Below are positions 9,199-17,715 of a stretch of 64,000 bases of DNA, one piece after another. Both the position numbers and the translations under genes were made by a program. This stretch comes from an uncultured Flavobacteriaceae bacterium (lineage in GTDB: Bacteria > Bacteroidota > Bacteroidia > Flavobacteriales > Flavobacteriaceae). Each line of letters starts with the position of its first letter. Positions within the stretch are counted from its first letter, which is position 1. The notes beneath the pieces are model-generated. The model was not told where the DNA came from. It saw nothing but the letters and a program-made list of their open reading frames with translations, and did no database searches. The stretch is from positions 137,984 to 201,983 of the forward strand of contig CALSMD010000006.1 of the NCBI GenBank assembly GCA_943787365.1, in the 5' to 3' direction.

Positions 9199-10536
9199 TT
9201 AATTCACAAGCAATTTTTTAGTAATTGAATTTAAACCTTGATCCATTTTTACAAAATAAACTCCAGGATATAAACTAGAAATATTCAACTCTGACTTTAC
9301 AGTTTGAGCAGGAATGACTTGTTTGCCTAACAAATCATACACAGAAACACTTAAAAGCTCGCTTGAAGTCGTTGAGAATTTTACAATGCCATTGGCAGGG
9401 TTAGGGTGCATATTGACAAAAGTCTGAGCGTTGTCATCCAAACCTGCGGTTGGGGCTTTCCATAGGTAAATATTATCGTACCAAACATTTGTTAAGTTCG
9501 TTGTTGTAATTCCTATTTGTGCAACATCTGATCTGGTTAAATTGTTAGCTACCACGCCACCAAGAGAGGTAATATCGACATCTACAGAGACCCATTGGTT
9601 GGCAACCAATTGTGGGGTAGTGCTACCATTAATATTAACCTCTAAAGCAGAAACCTCCCCACTACCGCCAGCAAAATCAACTAATTTAAAATTAAATACA
9701 TCTCCGGTAAGATCTGTATCATTTGTATAAAAATCAAAATGTACATGTGTAAAACTACTTAAATCTTGTCTATCACTTTTAAAATCGATTCCATGACATG
9801 CAATCCCTGCATTTTTCTTTAGCGTATTGTTACTGGCTATCATTACTTCAGTTGCTGCTGTACTTCCGCACCAACCTGCATCGAAATTATCATATGTTAT
9901 ATTAGAAGAATATGCATCGCTATATATAGAAACAACATCCCCAGCTGTTCTTGCTGGTGGCGTGGGTGCTGCTACTGAAGGAGGTGTTGGACAAGCTGGA
10001 CATACTGAACCACCACAGTCTATACCTGTTTCATCTTGATTTTGAATACCATCGCTGCAGCTTGGAGCCGCGCTAGTAGTTAATGAAACATTATCATAAT
10101 AAACTCCATGAGTGACACCAAAACCTGCCATTAAAAACCCAATCTGAACATTACCATTGCTAGAAGCGGCACTAAACGTTGCAGTGTAGGTAGTCATCGT
10201 AGTCGTAAGACTAAAATCCTGTCTAAATTGATCATCCCATGCTCCTACATTCTGAATCGCTAATGTAATATTTCTAGCTACATCTGCTCGGGCATCGAAA
10301 GAAATGGTATATTGTTGTGCGTTAGTAAATGTTAAACTTCCTTGTACTAACTGATTGTCCCAAGCATTTCCTCCAGATGCGGTGGATGAGAATGCTGCTT
10401 CACCATTTACCACGGAACCTCCTGTGAGAGCCCAATTAGTGTCACCATTGGAAAAATCTCCATTGGTTAGTAATTCTGTTTGTGAAAACCCAATTGACGT
10501 AATCAATAGGGATAATAATAAAGTAATTTTTTTCAT
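9199..10536 (-). CDS. Secreted carbohydrate-binding-like protein with type A T9SS domain
   Basis: 445 residues. Signal peptide 1-18 (ITSIGFS|QTE); a CBM4/9-like jelly-roll module (about 20-152; LLTNGDFSNGDTNWALTGG, YYDNVSL); a cysteine-rich linker of the kind CSDGIQNQDETGIDCGG with CPACP, common in marine flavobacterial glycosidases; a second module (about 187-365) resembling the non-catalytic domain attached to laminarinases and other polysaccharide hydrolases (NVWYDNIYLWKAP); and a type A sorting domain (MHPNPANGIVKFS, VYDLLGKQV, YPGVYFVKM, KKLLVN). No catalytic domain is present, so it is predicted to bind sugar polymers at the surface. The true ligand is not visible. Confidence 0.85.
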   Translation of the reverse strand: MKKITLLLSLLITSIGFSQTELLTNGDFSNGDTNWALTGGSVVNGEAAFSSTASGGNAWDNQLVQGSLTFTNAQQYTISFDARADVARNITLAIQNVGAWDDQFRQDFSLTTTMTTYTATFSAASSNGNVQIGFLMAGFGVTHGVYYDNVSLTTSAAPSCSDGIQNQDETGIDCGGSVCPACPTPPSVAAPTPPARTAGDVVSIYSDAYSSNITYDNFDAGWCGSTAATEVMIASNNTLKKNAGIACHGIDFKSDRQDLSSFTHVHFDFYTNDTDLTGDVFNFKLVDFAGGSGEVSALEVNINGSTTPQLVANQWVSVDVDITSLGGVVANNLTRSDVAQIGITTTNLTNVWYDNIYLWKAPTAGLDDNAQTFVNMHPNPANGIVKFSTTSSELLSVSVYDLLGKQVIPAQTVKSELNISSLYPGVYFVKMDQGLNSITKKLLVN

Positions 10537-10882
10537 AATAAATAAATTTAGGGTTAAGTCTCAATAATAAGAAACAGACCCCTTGATGCACTAATTTTTG
10601 ACCACAACAAAAAATATACATTCTATAATTTTTTGATTAAAAAGGGGTAAAATTCTCATATTAACCTGTAAAAAATGATAATAATTTAAATAAATTGCAT
10701 TTTGCAATAAAAATTATCAAACTAAAAATCAAGGCAGTGTTGTAATTATGTATAGTTAAACAAAAACTTAAAAATTGTTTTTAAATTTGAAATTTCCATG
10801 CATTTCGGAGAATTTGAAAAATATCGAAGAATTTTCATTAGTTTTAAAGCATCTTAAAAAAACAGTCTTAAATAAATAAAAC
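10537..10882. other. Divergent intergenic region upstream of the arsenosugar operon
   Basis: About 345 AT-rich bases between a minus-strand secreted-protein gene and the plus-strand operon. It must hold promoters for both, but no clean TAnnTTTG element was found. A direct repeat AATTTGAAA occurs at 10784-10792 and 10811-10819 (27-base spacing) about 65-100 bases before the operon start and could be a regulator site. No other structure seen. Confidence 0.35.
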
Positions 10883-11218
10883 ATGAGCAATACCTATTAT
10901 GAGCCTTCCGATTTACGGAAATTTGGAACCATCACGGAATGGAGTGAAGAACTCGGAAAAAAATTCTTTGACTATTATGGAAGCGTCTTTGAAGAAGGAG
11001 CGCTAAGCGCCCGCGAGAAATCGCTGATTGCCTTAGCGGTATCGCATGTTGTGAAGTGCCCCTATTGTATAGATGCTTACACACAAGACGGTCTCAAACG
11101 CGGCATCACCAAAGAAGAAATGATGGAAGCAGTCCATGCCGGTGCTGCCATTGAGAGTGGAGCCACCCTCGTACACAGTGTACAAATGATGAATAAGTAC
11201 AAAAAATTATCCATGTAA
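10883..11218 (+). CDS. Arsenosugar biosynthesis-associated peroxidase-like (AhpD/CMD) protein
   Basis: 111 residues of the carboxymuconolactone decarboxylase/AhpD fold. The redox pair is KCPYC (Cys59, Cys62), followed by the usual helical stretch with His-Ala-Gly-Ala (AVHAGAAIESG). AhpD-like proteins reduce peroxides or disulfides with such a CxxC. This small subtype is known to sit next to arsS in arsenosugar clusters, and here arsS starts 3 bases after its stop. It probably keeps arsenic or a protein thiol in the reduced state for ArsS or ArsM; the exact substrate is inference. It is the first gene of the twelve-gene run. Confidence 0.88.
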   Translation: MSNTYYEPSDLRKFGTITEWSEELGKKFFDYYGSVFEEGALSAREKSLIALAVSHVVKCPYCIDAYTQDGLKRGITKEEMMEAVHAGAAIESGATLVHSVQMMNKYKKLSM

Positions 11219-11221
11219 TTT

Positions 11222-12277
11222 ATGCAATTAAAGTCCCTAAAAAAGCGTGACAATGTACTTGCCAATGCAAAACGTCAGTTAGAAGTTTTATCCAATGGAA
11301 TCTTTCAAGATGAGGAGCTTCCTACCTTTCGTTCAAAATTAAAAACTCTAAATCTGTTTCCATTACAACCAAAAACATTAGAAATCCTACAAATTAATGT
11401 AGGGTATATGTGTAATCAAGTCTGTGCACATTGCCATGTCGATGCCGGTCCCGACCGTAAAGAAATCATGACCCGCGAAACCATGCAACAGTGTTTGGAT
11501 GTAATTATAGAAACAGGAGCGCATACCCTCGATCTTACTGGCGGTGCTCCCGAAATGAATCCACATTTTAGATGGTTTGTAGAAGAAGCCACCAAAGTTG
11601 GTGTGAAAGAGATTATCGTACGCTCCAATTTGACCATCATTACCGCCAATAAAAAATACAACGATTTGCCTGAGTTTTTCAAAAAACATAAGGTCCATGT
11701 CATATCGTCTATGCCACACTGGACGGAGGGAAAAACAGATCAACAACGTGGCGATGGTGTTTTCAATGCCTCTATTAAAGCCTTAAAAATGTTAAACGCA
11801 GTCGGCTACGGCATGCCAAATTCTGACCTCAAACTCGATTTGGTTTACAACCCCTCAGGTGCCTTTTTACCAGGAAATCAGGCGGCTCTAGAAATTGATT
11901 TCAAAAAGGCATTGGCGTCAAAGTTTGACATTCAATTTCATCATTTATTTTCAATAACCAACCTCCCAATCAGTCGTTTTTTAGACTACCTCATAGCCTC
12001 TGAAAATTACGAAGATTATATGTATAATCTAGTAGAAGCATTTAATCCCGCCGCTGTGAACAATGTGATGTGCACCAACACCCTTTCGGTAAGTTGGGAT
12101 GGATGGCTCTACGATTGTGATTTTAATCAGATGTTAGAATTAAAAGTTGACAGTCCTGTTCAACACATTCGTGATTTTAACAAGGAAACTCTTAGCAAAC
12201 GTACTATTTGTATTTCGCAACACTGTTATGGCTGTACGGCTGGCGCAGGAAGTAGCTGCCAAGGAACAGTCGTCTAA
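11222..12277 (+). CDS. arsS: Arsenosugar biosynthesis radical SAM protein ArsS
   Basis: 351 residues. The radical SAM cluster motif is CNQVCAHC (Cys64, Cys68, Cys71), with the glycine-rich SAM-binding stretch DLTGGAPEMNPHF near 109-120. The C-terminal region carries further cysteines (TICISQHCYGCTAGAG, Cys330, 335, 338 and 346), expected for an auxiliary iron-sulfur cluster. ArsS family enzymes join the 5'-deoxyadenosyl group of SAM to dimethylarsenic, giving the dimethylarsinoyl-adenosine precursor of arsenosugars. The context fits: a peroxidase-like CxxC protein before it, ArsM four genes later. ATG start, 3-base gap upstream, 4-base gap downstream. Confidence 0.93.
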   Translation: MQLKSLKKRDNVLANAKRQLEVLSNGIFQDEELPTFRSKLKTLNLFPLQPKTLEILQINVGYMCNQVCAHCHVDAGPDRKEIMTRETMQQCLDVIIETGAHTLDLTGGAPEMNPHFRWFVEEATKVGVKEIIVRSNLTIITANKKYNDLPEFFKKHKVHVISSMPHWTEGKTDQQRGDGVFNASIKALKMLNAVGYGMPNSDLKLDLVYNPSGAFLPGNQAALEIDFKKALASKFDIQFHHLFSITNLPISRFLDYLIASENYEDYMYNLVEAFNPAAVNNVMCTNTLSVSWDGWLYDCDFNQMLELKVDSPVQHIRDFNKETLSKRTICISQHCYGCTAGAGSSCQGTVV

Positions 12278-12281
12278 AAAA

Positions 12282-12773
12282 ATGAAAAACTTAATTTTTG
12301 TAGTAATAGGTCTGTTATGCGTCAAGGGGTCTAGTCAAGACGCCATTAAAGAGGTGTTGAATAAATACAATGACCATTCTATCCCTTATATATATGTTAA
12401 TGAACTGAAAGAATTAACAACACAACCCCTCCTTTTTGATACACGTGAACAAGAAGAATATGACATTAGCCATATAAAGGATGCTATCCACCTGGGATTT
12501 AATGCGTTTGATTTTTCAAAAAGCACGAGCTTACCCAGTAATAAAAATACAACGATTGTGGTGTATTGTTCCCTTGGAATCCGCTCCGAAATCATTGGTA
12601 AACAACTCATTGCGCAAGGTTATACGAAAGTTTACAATTTATATGGCGGCATTTTTGAATGGGTCAATAAAGGCGAAAAGGTTTACCACAACAAACAAGA
12701 AACTCAAAAGGTACATGCTTATTCAAAATATTGGGGGAACTACCTATTAAATGGAACTAAAGTATATGAATAA
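12282..12773 (+). CDS. Exported rhodanese-like protein
   Basis: 164 residues from the ATG at 12282, 4 bases after the arsS stop; an upstream in-frame start at 12147 lies inside arsS and is rejected. Residues 1-18 form a signal peptide (FVVIGLLCVKGSSQ). The rhodanese domain spans about 35-140, with LFDTREQEEYDISHI and the active loop CSLGIRS (Cys96). Rhodaneses transfer sulfane sulfur, and related proteins reduce arsenate. A periplasmic or exported location would place it where arsenic enters. Its role in the pathway is inference from the operon. Confidence 0.88.
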   Translation: MKNLIFVVIGLLCVKGSSQDAIKEVLNKYNDHSIPYIYVNELKELTTQPLLFDTREQEEYDISHIKDAIHLGFNAFDFSKSTSLPSNKNTTIVVYCSLGIRSEIIGKQLIAQGYTKVYNLYGGIFEWVNKGEKVYHNKQETQKVHAYSKYWGNYLLNGTKVYE

Positions 12774-13377
12774 AAGTCTGATTCTTGTTTTTGTGAGAAA
12801 CCCTGAGTTAGGGAAGGTCAAAACACGGCTTTCTAGAACTGTTGGTGACAGCGCTGCCTTAAAAATATATAACATTTTACTCAGTCATACTGAATCTGTA
12901 TTAAATTCCATCCCAGTTGATAAAGTCGTATATTACTCGGAAGAAATTCAACAAAACGACTTGTGGAGTGAGACACTTTATCTAAAAAAAGTTCAAAAAG
13001 GATTGGATTTAGGAGCGCGTATGCAAAACGCCTTCGAAACGGCTTTTAAGGAGTTGTATGAAAAGGTGGTGATTGTGGGAAGTGATTTATATGATTTGAA
13101 TACAACTCATATTGAGGACGCTCTCCAGGCTTTAGAAAATCACGAGCTTGTCATAGGACCATCGCTGGATGGAGGCTATTATTTATTAGGAATGAAAGAA
13201 CTACATTCTGCTGTATTTAAAAATAAGCTATGGGGAACTGACTCCGTTTTAGGGGCTACTTTAAATGACTTAAAACAACAAAATGTTAAACTTTTGGAAG
13301 CTTTGAATGACATTGATACATTTGAGGATCTAAAAGCTCATCCAGAACTGTTAAAAACGATTAAAAAAGATGAATAA
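12766..13377 (+). CDS. TIGR04282-type arsenosugar biosynthesis glycosyltransferase (DUF2064)
   Basis: 203 residues from the ATG at 12766, overlapping the rhodanese stop (ATGAATAA); an ATG at 12751 is in frame but overlaps more. The fold is that of CofC/MobA-like nucleotidyltransferases (DUF2064): LILVFVRNPELGKVKTRL at the N-terminus, VIVGSDLYDL and GPSLDGGYYLLGM in the middle, ending DIDTFEDL. The family is named from its constant presence in arsenosugar gene clusters together with the TIGR04283 glycosyltransferase, but its reaction is not firmly established. It may activate or transfer a sugar phosphate to the arsenoriboside. Its stop overlaps the next gene by 8 bases. Confidence 0.88.
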   Translation: MNKSLILVFVRNPELGKVKTRLSRTVGDSAALKIYNILLSHTESVLNSIPVDKVVYYSEEIQQNDLWSETLYLKKVQKGLDLGARMQNAFETAFKELYEKVVIVGSDLYDLNTTHIEDALQALENHELVIGPSLDGGYYLLGMKELHSAVFKNKLWGTDSVLGATLNDLKQQNVKLLEALNDIDTFEDLKAHPELLKTIKKDE

Positions 13378-14182
13378 ATTTATTGAAGACACCTCAAATT
13401 ATCTCAAAGAAAAAGGCTTTGAATCGCCCGAGGTCGGAATCATCCTTGGCACCGGATTGGGGCAGCTTTTAAAGCACGTTGAGATCATTAAAGAAGTGAG
13501 TTACAATCACATTCCTAACTTCCCAACAGCAACGGTTGAGTTTCATAAAGGGAAATTAATCTACGGAATTCTTGAGGGTAAAAAAGTCATCGTCATGCAA
13601 GGGCGGTTTCATTTATATGAAGGCTATACGCTACAAGATGTTACCTATCCTGTACGCATTATGAAACAGTTGGGCATTACAACGCTCTTAGTTTCCAATG
13701 CATCTGGGGCAATAAATTTAGATTACAAAAAAGGAGAATTGATGCTTATTGAGGATCATATTAACTTACAAGGCGGCTCTCCCTTAGCATTTAAAGGCGT
13801 CGAACATTTAGGGGAACGTTTTGTGGATATGAGTGCCCCTTATGATGCCGCTCTCAATACCCATTTTGAGTCCATTGCCCTTAAAAATAACATTACTTTA
13901 CACAAAGGCGTGTATGTGAGTGTGGTTGGACCTCAGCTCGAAACACGTGCCGAATACAAGATGCTAAAACTCATGGGAGCCGATGCCGTAGGCATGAGTA
14001 CGGTTCCAGAAATTATTGTGGCAAATCATCTTAAATTAAAAGTAGCGGCTGTTTCTGTTTTAACCGATGAATGTGATCCTGAAAACTTAAAACCCGTTGA
14101 TATTTCGGAAATTATTGAAATGGCTACAAAAGCCGAACCTGATATGATCACCCTGTTTAAAGAATTAATAAAAATCTTATAA
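13370..14182 (+). CDS. Purine-nucleoside phosphorylase
   Basis: 270 residues, the trimeric type I family: GIILGTGLGQLL (phosphate loop), VMQGRFHLYEGY, VSNASGAINLDYKKGELMLI, GPQLETRAEYKMLKLMGAD and AVGMSTVPEIIVA, then SVLTDECDPENLKP near the base site. The enzyme cleaves purine nucleosides with phosphate to the free base and ribose 1-phosphate. In an arsenosugar operon it is a good candidate for removing adenine from the dimethylarsinoyl-adenosine made by ArsS, leaving an activated arsenoribose for the glycosyltransferases; that role is inference. The start overlaps the previous gene by 8 bases (ATGAATAA); arsM follows after 2 bases. Confidence 0.92.
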   Translation: MNKFIEDTSNYLKEKGFESPEVGIILGTGLGQLLKHVEIIKEVSYNHIPNFPTATVEFHKGKLIYGILEGKKVIVMQGRFHLYEGYTLQDVTYPVRIMKQLGITTLLVSNASGAINLDYKKGELMLIEDHINLQGGSPLAFKGVEHLGERFVDMSAPYDAALNTHFESIALKNNITLHKGVYVSVVGPQLETRAEYKMLKLMGADAVGMSTVPEIIVANHLKLKVAAVSVLTDECDPENLKPVDISEIIEMATKAEPDMITLFKELIKIL

Positions 14183-14184
14183 TA

Positions 14185-15153
14185 ATGAGCTACCTAGACA
14201 CTACCCACGACGTTTACAAAGAAGCTGCTCTCAGTCCTGATATTGGACTCTGCTGTACCACCAACCCCATTTGGGAACTTCCAGGGCTGAAAATCCCGAA
14301 GATTATGCAAGAGATGAATTATGGTTGTGGAAGCACCGTTCATGCCCGTGACCTAACCAATAATCCAAAAATATTATATGTGGGTGTTGGTGGCGGAATG
14401 GAATTGCTCCAATTTGCCTATTTCAGTCGTCAAAAAGACGGCGTGATTGGAGTGGATGTGGTCGATGAAATGTTAGAGGCTTCCAAAAAAAATTTCGCCG
14501 AAGCTGAAGCTCAAAATCCTTGGTTCAGTAATGAGTTTGTGAGTCTCAAAAAAGGAGATGCCCTCAACTTACCTGTTGAAGATAACAGTATTGATGTGGC
14601 CGCACAAAATTGTTTGTTTAATATTTTTAAGGTTGAAGAACTCAAAAAAGCAATTTCTGAAATGTATCGGGTGCTAAAACCACACGGGAAATTGGTAATG
14701 AGCGACCCTACCTGTGAGCAGCCCATGAACGACAGACTTCGTGAGGACGAACGTCTTAGAGCCTTGTGCTTGAGTGGAAGTATTCCAATCGCTGAATATG
14801 TGAAAATGCTCACAGATGCCGGATTTGGAACCATCGAAATAAGAGCTCGAAAACCCTATAGAATCCTAGATCCCCTTCATTATAATACTGAAGAATTAAT
14901 CTACATTGAATCGATTGAAGTTGCTGCCATCAAAGACCCAATGCCTACAGACGGGCCATGTGTTTTTACAGGAAAAGCAGCGATATATTACGGCAAAGAA
15001 GCCTTTTTTGATGATGAAGCAGGGCATGTTTTAGTGAAAAACCAACCCTTAGCGATTTGTGACAAAACCGCTGCTGCCCTGGCAAACTTAAACCGAAACG
15101 ATATCTATATTAGCGACTCCACCTTCCATTATGATGGCGGAGGCTGTTGTTAA
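14185..15153 (+). CDS. arsM: Arsenosugar biosynthesis arsenite methyltransferase ArsM
   Basis: 322 residues. A class I SAM methyltransferase domain (about 60-190; ILYVGVGGGMELLQFA, GVDVVDEML, FNIFKVEELKKAISEMYRVL) with cysteines placed for As(III) binding: Cys23-Cys24 (GLCCTT) and Cys48 (NYGCGS) before the SAM site, and CLSG later. The C-terminus ends in Cys-Cys (DGGGCC), another possible arsenic site. ArsM methylates arsenite to mono- and dimethylarsenic in the cytoplasm, and this subtype is the one paired with ArsS. Starts 2 bases after the phosphorylase. High certainty from motif and context. Confidence 0.94.
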   Translation: MSYLDTTHDVYKEAALSPDIGLCCTTNPIWELPGLKIPKIMQEMNYGCGSTVHARDLTNNPKILYVGVGGGMELLQFAYFSRQKDGVIGVDVVDEMLEASKKNFAEAEAQNPWFSNEFVSLKKGDALNLPVEDNSIDVAAQNCLFNIFKVEELKKAISEMYRVLKPHGKLVMSDPTCEQPMNDRLREDERLRALCLSGSIPIAEYVKMLTDAGFGTIEIRARKPYRILDPLHYNTEELIYIESIEVAAIKDPMPTDGPCVFTGKAAIYYGKEAFFDDEAGHVLVKNQPLAICDKTAAALANLNRNDIYISDSTFHYDGGGCC

Positions 15154-15165
15154 CCTAAACAACTC

Positions 15166-15870
15166 ATGAAACAGATCCACTTTTTAATTTGTAGTTTTCT
15201 TCTGTGCTTTTGTACTGCCAGTGCTCAAACTATCGACCATTCTAAATGGACGGATGTTTTACAAGTTTATGTCGCTAAAAATGGAAATGTAAACTATAGG
15301 GATTTACAAAATAATCGAATAGTCTTGAATGACTACCTAAATGATTTAGCCTCAAATTCTCCCAAAGACAACTGGAGCAATGCCGAAACAAAAGCCTATT
15401 GGATCAATGCTTATAATGCCTATACAATTCAACTAATTCTTGATAATTACCCCCTAAAAAGCATTAAAGATTTAAACGATCCATGGGATCAAACCTTTTT
15501 TAAAATCAACGGGGAAACGATGTCTTTGAATACCATTGAACATAAAATTTTAAGACCTATGGGCGATCCGCGAATTCATTTTGCCATTGTATGTGCCTCT
15601 GAATCTTGTCCAAAACTTCTGAATTATGCTTATGAGCCGGAGACTTTGAACGATCAATTAGATGAAGTCGCAAAGGAATTTATAAACGATGCTTCCAAAA
15701 ATAGTTTAACAGCATCTCAAATTACAATTTCAAAAATCTTCAAATGGTTTAAATCTGATTTTCCAAAAGGAGCTGCTTTTATTAACTACCTGAACAATTA
15801 CAGTACATTGAAAATTCACCCTGAAACAAAAATTAACTATCAAAACTATAATTGGTCTCTGAATGAATAA
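15166..15870 (+). CDS. Exported DUF547 protein
   Basis: 234 residues with a signal peptide (about 1-21; FLLCFCTASAQ) and the DUF547 domain: NYRDLQ, AYWINAYNAYTIQLIL near 75-90, and CASESCPKL with the paired cysteines. DUF547 has no agreed function; distant similarity to papain-like/transglutaminase folds has been suggested. It is a recurrent neighbour of arsenosugar genes. It sits 12 bases after arsM and overlaps the next glycosyltransferase by 8 bases, so it belongs to the operon. A periplasmic location is predicted; its role in arsenic metabolism is unknown. Confidence 0.85.
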   Translation: MKQIHFLICSFLLCFCTASAQTIDHSKWTDVLQVYVAKNGNVNYRDLQNNRIVLNDYLNDLASNSPKDNWSNAETKAYWINAYNAYTIQLILDNYPLKSIKDLNDPWDQTFFKINGETMSLNTIEHKILRPMGDPRIHFAIVCASESCPKLLNYAYEPETLNDQLDEVAKEFINDASKNSLTASQITISKIFKWFKSDFPKGAAFINYLNNYSTLKIHPETKINYQNYNWSLNE

Positions 15871-16567
15871 GATCAGTGTCATTATACCTGTTTTAAATGA
15901 AGCTAAAAACATAGGAGGCTTATTGGACTATTTGGTCCAAAATTCGAACGATCCCTTAATTTCAGAAATACTGGTCGTGGATGGTGGCAGTACAGATGGT
16001 TCTCAAAAAATAGTGTCTGAACTTTCAAAAACACAGCCAAAAATCATTGGATTAAACAGTCCTAAAGGACGTGCAAAACAAATGAATTTTGGAGCATCAC
16101 AATCCAAAGGCAGCGTTTTGTATTTTTTACATGCAGACTCCATACCGCCAAAACACTTTGACCAATACATTGTAGATGCCATGGATAAAGGATCAAAAAC
16201 AGGCTGTTTTAAAATGAAATTTGACAACTCCCATTGGTGGTTACAATTGGCAGGATGGTTTACACAATTTAATTGGAAATCATGCCGTGGAGGCGATCAA
16301 AGTTTATTTATAGAAAAAATAGCCTTTGAAGCTATAGGAGGGTTTAATGAAGATTTCGTTATTTATGAAGATAATGACTTAATTTATAAATTATATAAAC
16401 AATATAATTTTAAGGTACTTCCGTATTGGCTGACAACATCATCAAGAAGGTATCAATCCAATGGTATCTGGAAATTACAATTTCATTTTTGGATGATTCA
16501 CTTAAAAAAAATCTTTGGAGCATCACCCAAAACACTAGAAGCCTATTATGTAAAACATATTCTGTAA
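15863..16567 (+). CDS. TIGR04283-type arsenosugar biosynthesis glycosyltransferase
   Basis: 234 residues of the GT-A, family 2 type. N-terminal ISVIIPVLNEAKNIGGL, nucleotide-binding VVDGGSTDGS, the metal-site equivalent FLHADSIPP, and GGFNEDFVIYEDNDL near 160-175 as the acceptor/base region. This subfamily is found specifically in arsenosugar clusters. It presumably transfers a sugar onto the arsenoriboside or onto the final aglycone carrier; donor and acceptor are not known. The start overlaps the DUF547 stop (ATGAATAA), and the next gene begins 29 bases on. Confidence 0.9.
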   Translation: MNKISVIIPVLNEAKNIGGLLDYLVQNSNDPLISEILVVDGGSTDGSQKIVSELSKTQPKIIGLNSPKGRAKQMNFGASQSKGSVLYFLHADSIPPKHFDQYIVDAMDKGSKTGCFKMKFDNSHWWLQLAGWFTQFNWKSCRGGDQSLFIEKIAFEAIGGFNEDFVIYEDNDLIYKLYKQYNFKVLPYWLTTSSRRYQSNGIWKLQFHFWMIHLKKIFGASPKTLEAYYVKHIL

Positions 16568-16596
16568 CTTTGACTAACCTTAAATATCTATAACTT

Positions 16597-17016
16597 ATGT
16601 TTACCAAAAAGTCACCTAGTCTTTTAAAATGGAGTTTAAAATACTCCTTAAGTGCTGCATTTGCTGGCATAATATGTTGTGTTGCACCAGCAGTTTTGTT
16701 TATGTTTGGTCTTATGGGAGGCGTTTATGCAATCTCATTTGCTGATTTCTTTTACAATGATGATGGAAGTGAAGGAACAGGTTCTTTAATCCTCAAGGGA
16801 GTCGCTATTCTAATTGGAATATATGGCGTATATTCTTTCAGGAAAAAACAAAATCAATGCTCTATAGACCCTAAAAGAAAACGTAAAAATATGCTAATTC
16901 TTATCATAACCATAATTGTATTAGGCTTTGGCATATTTCTTAGTTTAGAGAAATGGTCATCATGGTATTTCGATACTTATATTGTGCCAGCTCAGCAACA
17001 GGAATTAAAGAATTAA
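16597..17016 (+). CDS. Small membrane protein, MerT-like
   Basis: 139 residues with three hydrophobic segments (about 15-45, 63-80 and 94-113). The first holds a vicinal cysteine pair in IICCVAPAVLFMFGLMGG (Cys27-Cys28). This matches the shape of the first helix of MerT-type mercuric transporters (CC..P.VL...G..G), which take up Hg(II) through such a pair. The overall size and three-helix layout fit too. The second MerT cysteine pair is reduced here to one Cys in the loop (QNQCSIDP). Since it lies inside the arsenosugar run, it may move arsenic or another thiophilic metalloid across the inner membrane. This is inference from motif and context; no experimental family is claimed. Confidence 0.7.
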   Translation: MFTKKSPSLLKWSLKYSLSAAFAGIICCVAPAVLFMFGLMGGVYAISFADFFYNDDGSEGTGSLILKGVAILIGIYGVYSFRKKQNQCSIDPKRKRKNMLILIITIIVLGFGIFLSLEKWSSWYFDTYIVPAQQQELKN

Positions 17017-17022
17017 ACTCAT

Positions 17023-17715
17023 TTGACCGAAACTATAACCGTTATAATTCCTGCCTATAATGAAGAAAATTCTATAGGAAACGTCATCCGAGACCTCCCA
17101 GATTTCGTACATGAAATTATCGTAGTCAATAACAACTCAACCGATGCTACAGAAAAAAACGCAAAGGATGCTGGCGCTACTGTGCTAACAGAATTTAAAG
17201 CAGGTTATGGTAATGCGTGTTTAAAAGGAATTGAGCACATAAAACAACAAAAAAAAACTACTGATATCGTGGTGTTTTTGGATGGGGATTATAGTGATTA
17301 CCCTGAAGAACTCACAAAAATTATAGCCCCTATTATTGAAAATGATATTGATTTTGTGGTTGGGAATCGGGTCAAAAACTTTAGAGAAAAAGGCGCGATG
17401 CAGCCTCAACAAATTTTCGGAAATTGGCTGGCAACCTTTTTAATGCGTGTGTTTTTTAAATCAAAATTTACAGATTTGGGGCCGTTTCGTGCGATTAAAT
17501 TTGACACCTTAATGTCCTTAAAAATGGAAGACCCTACTTATGGGTGGACGGTTGAAATGCAATTAAAAATATTAAAACAACAATTTACTTATAGGGAAAT
17601 CCCCGTAAGGTATCGCAATAGAATAGGAGTTTCAAAAGTTTCTGGTACGGTAAAAGGTAGTATATTTGCAGGAATTAAGATATTAACTTGGATAATTAAA
17701 TACAGTTTCAAATAA
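17023..17715 (+). CDS. Family 2 glycosyltransferase, polyprenyl-phosphate type
   Basis: 230 residues starting at TTG 17023, 6 bases after the previous stop; no ATG gives the full N-terminus. Motifs: ITVIIPAYNEENSIGN, VVNNNSTDAT, VVFLDGDYSDYPEEL (the DxD site), GPFRAIKFD and GWTVEMQLKIL, ending in a weakly hydrophobic tail. The layout resembles DPM1/GtrB-like enzymes that load a sugar on a polyprenyl phosphate, although a C-terminal membrane pair is missing. The TAATG overlap with the next gene indicates translational coupling. It could supply the lipid-linked donor for the GT-C protein two genes later. Confidence 0.85.
   Translation: MTETITVIIPAYNEENSIGNVIRDLPDFVHEIIVVNNNSTDATEKNAKDAGATVLTEFKAGYGNACLKGIEHIKQQKKTTDIVVFLDGDYSDYPEELTKIIAPIIENDIDFVVGNRVKNFREKGAMQPQQIFGNWLATFLMRVFFKSKFTDLGPFRAIKFDTLMSLKMEDPTYGWTVEMQLKILKQQFTYREIPVRYRNRIGVSKVSGTVKGSIFAGIKILTWIIKYSFK

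Noticed and set aside
12147-12281. N-terminal extension of the rhodanese protein
   Set aside because: It overlaps arsS in another frame; the signal peptide begins at ATG 12282.
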